This document shows, piece after piece, positions 5,731-6,710 of a stretch of 6,710 nt of DNA. Below the pieces are notes generated by a model. The model saw only the letters and a list, made by a program, of their open reading frames with translations. It searched no databases and had not been told where the DNA came from. Each line of letters starts with the position of its first letter. Within the stretch, counting starts at the first letter, position 1. The DNA comes from an uncultured Paraprevotella sp. (GTDB lineage: Bacteria; Bacteroidota; Bacteroidia; Bacteroidales; Bacteroidaceae), in assembly GCA_900766785.1 (NCBI GenBank), contig CAAFWT010000095.1:1-6710 (forward strand), written 5' to 3'. The position numbers and the translations under genes were made by a program.

Positions 5731-6576
5731 TTACTTCTTGCACTTATCAGACTTAACGCAGATGGTCAGCAACTCCTGAGAAGCCTCTTCCATGTTCACG
5801 GTCAGAGCCTCAATCTTGGAGAGGATGTAGTTGTAGAACAACTGCAGAATAAGAGCAACGATAATACCGAAGATGGTGGTAATCAAGGCAACCTTCATAC
5901 CGCCAGCCACAACGGTGGGGCTGATATCACCTGCACGCTGAATATCATCGAATGCCATCACCATACCGATCACAGTACCAAGGAATCCCAGAGAAGGAGC
6001 CATAGCGATGAACAGAGTAATCCAAGAGCAGTTCTCCTCAAGATAAGAGCCCTGAACCTCAGCCTCAGTGTTGATGGTGCGCTCAATGGTGCCGATATCG
6101 TTGCGGTCAGTACTGTTCAAGCAGTCCATGGTGGCAAGAGCCAGACGAGCAACAGGTCCACGTGTGTTCTTGCAAGTTGCAATAGCCTCATCAATCTTAC
6201 CTGCAGCTACCAGAGCAGCCAGGTCAGCCACAAACTTGCGGGTGTTGATCTGAGCCAGACTCAGGTAAATAACACGCTCGATGCAGAAAGCCAGACCGAG
6301 AACCAATGCGATGGCAACCAGAGACATAAAGTCAGCACCACCCTCGATGAACTTGGTCTTGATAACCTTGAAGATACCTTCGTTCTCCTCTTCTACAACA
6401 GGAGCAGCGGTTTCTACTGCAGCAGCAGTATCCACAGCAGCGGTGTCCACAGCAGCAGTATCTGCTGCCAGAGTGTCAGTAGCCTCAGTTGTGGGCTCAT
6501 CCTGTGCCATCACAGATGTTGTTACTCCGAAAGAGCAAACAGCAACCATTGCAATAATTGCAAATAACTTTTTCAT
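5731..6576 (-). CDS. exbB: ExbB/TolQ/MotA-family proton channel protein
   Basis: A 281-residue inner-membrane subunit of an ExbB-ExbD type motor. Order of parts: a signal peptide (1-24, MKKLF start, cleavage probably after VMA before Gln25); a low-complexity acidic linker of DTAAV-like repeats (33-60); membrane helix at about 84-104 followed by the conserved Glu100-Arg101; a cytoplasmic region with the CKNTRGPVARLA segment (135-146); a second helix at about 185-208 containing the family hallmark APSLGFLGTVIGM (193-205); and a third at about 228-252. ExbB assembles as a ring around ExbD and converts proton flow into movement passed on, in known systems, to TonB. No tonB lies in this window. 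The signal peptide and extracytoplasmic linker are absent from E. coli ExbB but are, as I recall, common in Bacteroidetes. The start has no Shine-Dalgarno sequence; the upstream 54 bases are AT-rich and show no clear promoter consensus. Confidence 0.95.
   Translation of the reverse strand: MKKLFAIIAMVAVCSFGVTTSVMAQDEPTTEATDTLAADTAAVDTAAVDTAAAVETAAPVVEEENEGIFKVIKTKFIEGGADFMSLVAIALVLGLAFCIERVIYLSLAQINTRKFVADLAALVAAGKIDEAIATCKNTRGPVARLALATMDCLNSTDRNDIGTIERTINTEAEVQGSYLEENCSWITLFIAMAPSLGFLGTVIGMVMAFDDIQRAGDISPTVVAGGMKVALITTIFGIIVALILQLFYNYILSKIEALTVNMEEASQELLTICVKSDKCKK
6403..6477 (-). repeat. Degenerate 15-base tandem repeat in exbB
   Basis: The exbB linker is encoded by near-identical 15-base units, GAT/C ACT/C GCT GCT GTG, read on the minus strand. 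Two clean copies lie at 6448-6462 and 6433-6447, an 18-base variant at 6415-6432, and more diverged units on either side. They encode DTLAA, DTAAV, DTAAV, DTAAAV and ETAA. Changes in copy number would stay in frame and only alter linker length. Confidence 0.8.
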
Positions 6577-6630
6577 TGTGTGTAGTTTTTGATGATTAAA
6601 TTATCTATTATTGTTTCTTCTTGTTCATTG

Positions 6631-6710
6631 CGGAGAGACGGGGATTCGAACCCCGGATACGCTTTTGACGTATACACGCTTTCCAGGCGTGCCTCTTCAG
6701 CCACTCGAGC
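6631..6710 (-). tRNA. tRNA-Ser(GGA), 5' end cut by window edge
   Basis: Read on the minus strand, the D-arm stem CTC/GAG, an anticodon stem CACGC/GCGTG around loop CTGGAAA (anticodon GGA, plus-strand 6682-6684), a long class II variable arm (TACG/CGTA stem) and the T-arm CGGGG-TTCGAAT-CCCCG are all present. The acceptor 3' strand is TCTCTCC with discriminator G at 6631. CCA is not encoded (TTG follows on the plus-strand side where TGG would be needed). About eight bases, the 5' acceptor strand plus position 8, lie beyond 6710. It reads UCC/UCU serine codons. It is 54 bases upstream of exbB on the same strand. Confidence 0.96.

Noticed and set aside
6577..6630. Promoter between tRNA-Ser and exbB
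   Set aside because: TAATTTAA only partly resembles TAnnTTTG and no -33 element is placed correctly; transcription could also come from beyond the window.

Overview
The window looks like chromosomal core-genome sequence from a Bacteroidales bacterium. Prevotellaceae or a close relative is my best guess, but that is inferred from protein style and not proven. The supporting signs are the order exbB, four-helix membrane protein, exbD, exbD; a Bacteroidetes-type promoter candidate (TAnnTTTG); mostly absent Shine-Dalgarno sequences; and a tRNA-Ser with no encoded CCA. Every gene I can support lies on the minus strand, so the window reads functionally from right to left.

Right end (about 4073-6710): a tRNA-Ser(GGA), cut by the window edge, is followed by a compact four-gene membrane cluster. 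It encodes an ExbB/TolQ-type proton channel subunit with a signal peptide and a repetitive Asp-Thr-Ala-Ala-Val linker, a small four-helix membrane protein of unknown function, and two different ExbD-type proteins. These should form an inner-membrane motor driven by proton-motive force, most likely powering TonB-dependent outer-membrane transport. No tonB is present here. The cluster ends at a strong hairpin terminator at 4073-4113.

Middle and left (281-3962): a second transcription unit, probably starting from a promoter that overlaps that terminator, carries an Lrp/AsnC-family regulator, dihydrofolate reductase (folA), thymidylate synthase (thyA), an RsmF-like rRNA m5C methyltransferase, and a thioredoxin-fold lipoprotein. 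The regulator and folA overlap by ATGA, with a clear Shine-Dalgarno sequence inside the end of the regulator. ThyA makes dTMP and dihydrofolate and FolA reduces that dihydrofolate, so these two form a functional pair. RsmF and the lipoprotein are linked only by position.

Left end (1-280): no gene is supported. It holds two hairpins just past the lipoprotein stop codon, which may form a weak terminator, and a long 21-bp imperfect palindrome at 5-54 of unknown role. I see no mobile element, CRISPR array, phage gene or defence system. The window is mostly ordinary housekeeping DNA, and the points worth a second look are small ones: the four-helix protein in the exb cluster, the regulator-folA coupling, the terminator/promoter overlap and the left-end palindrome.
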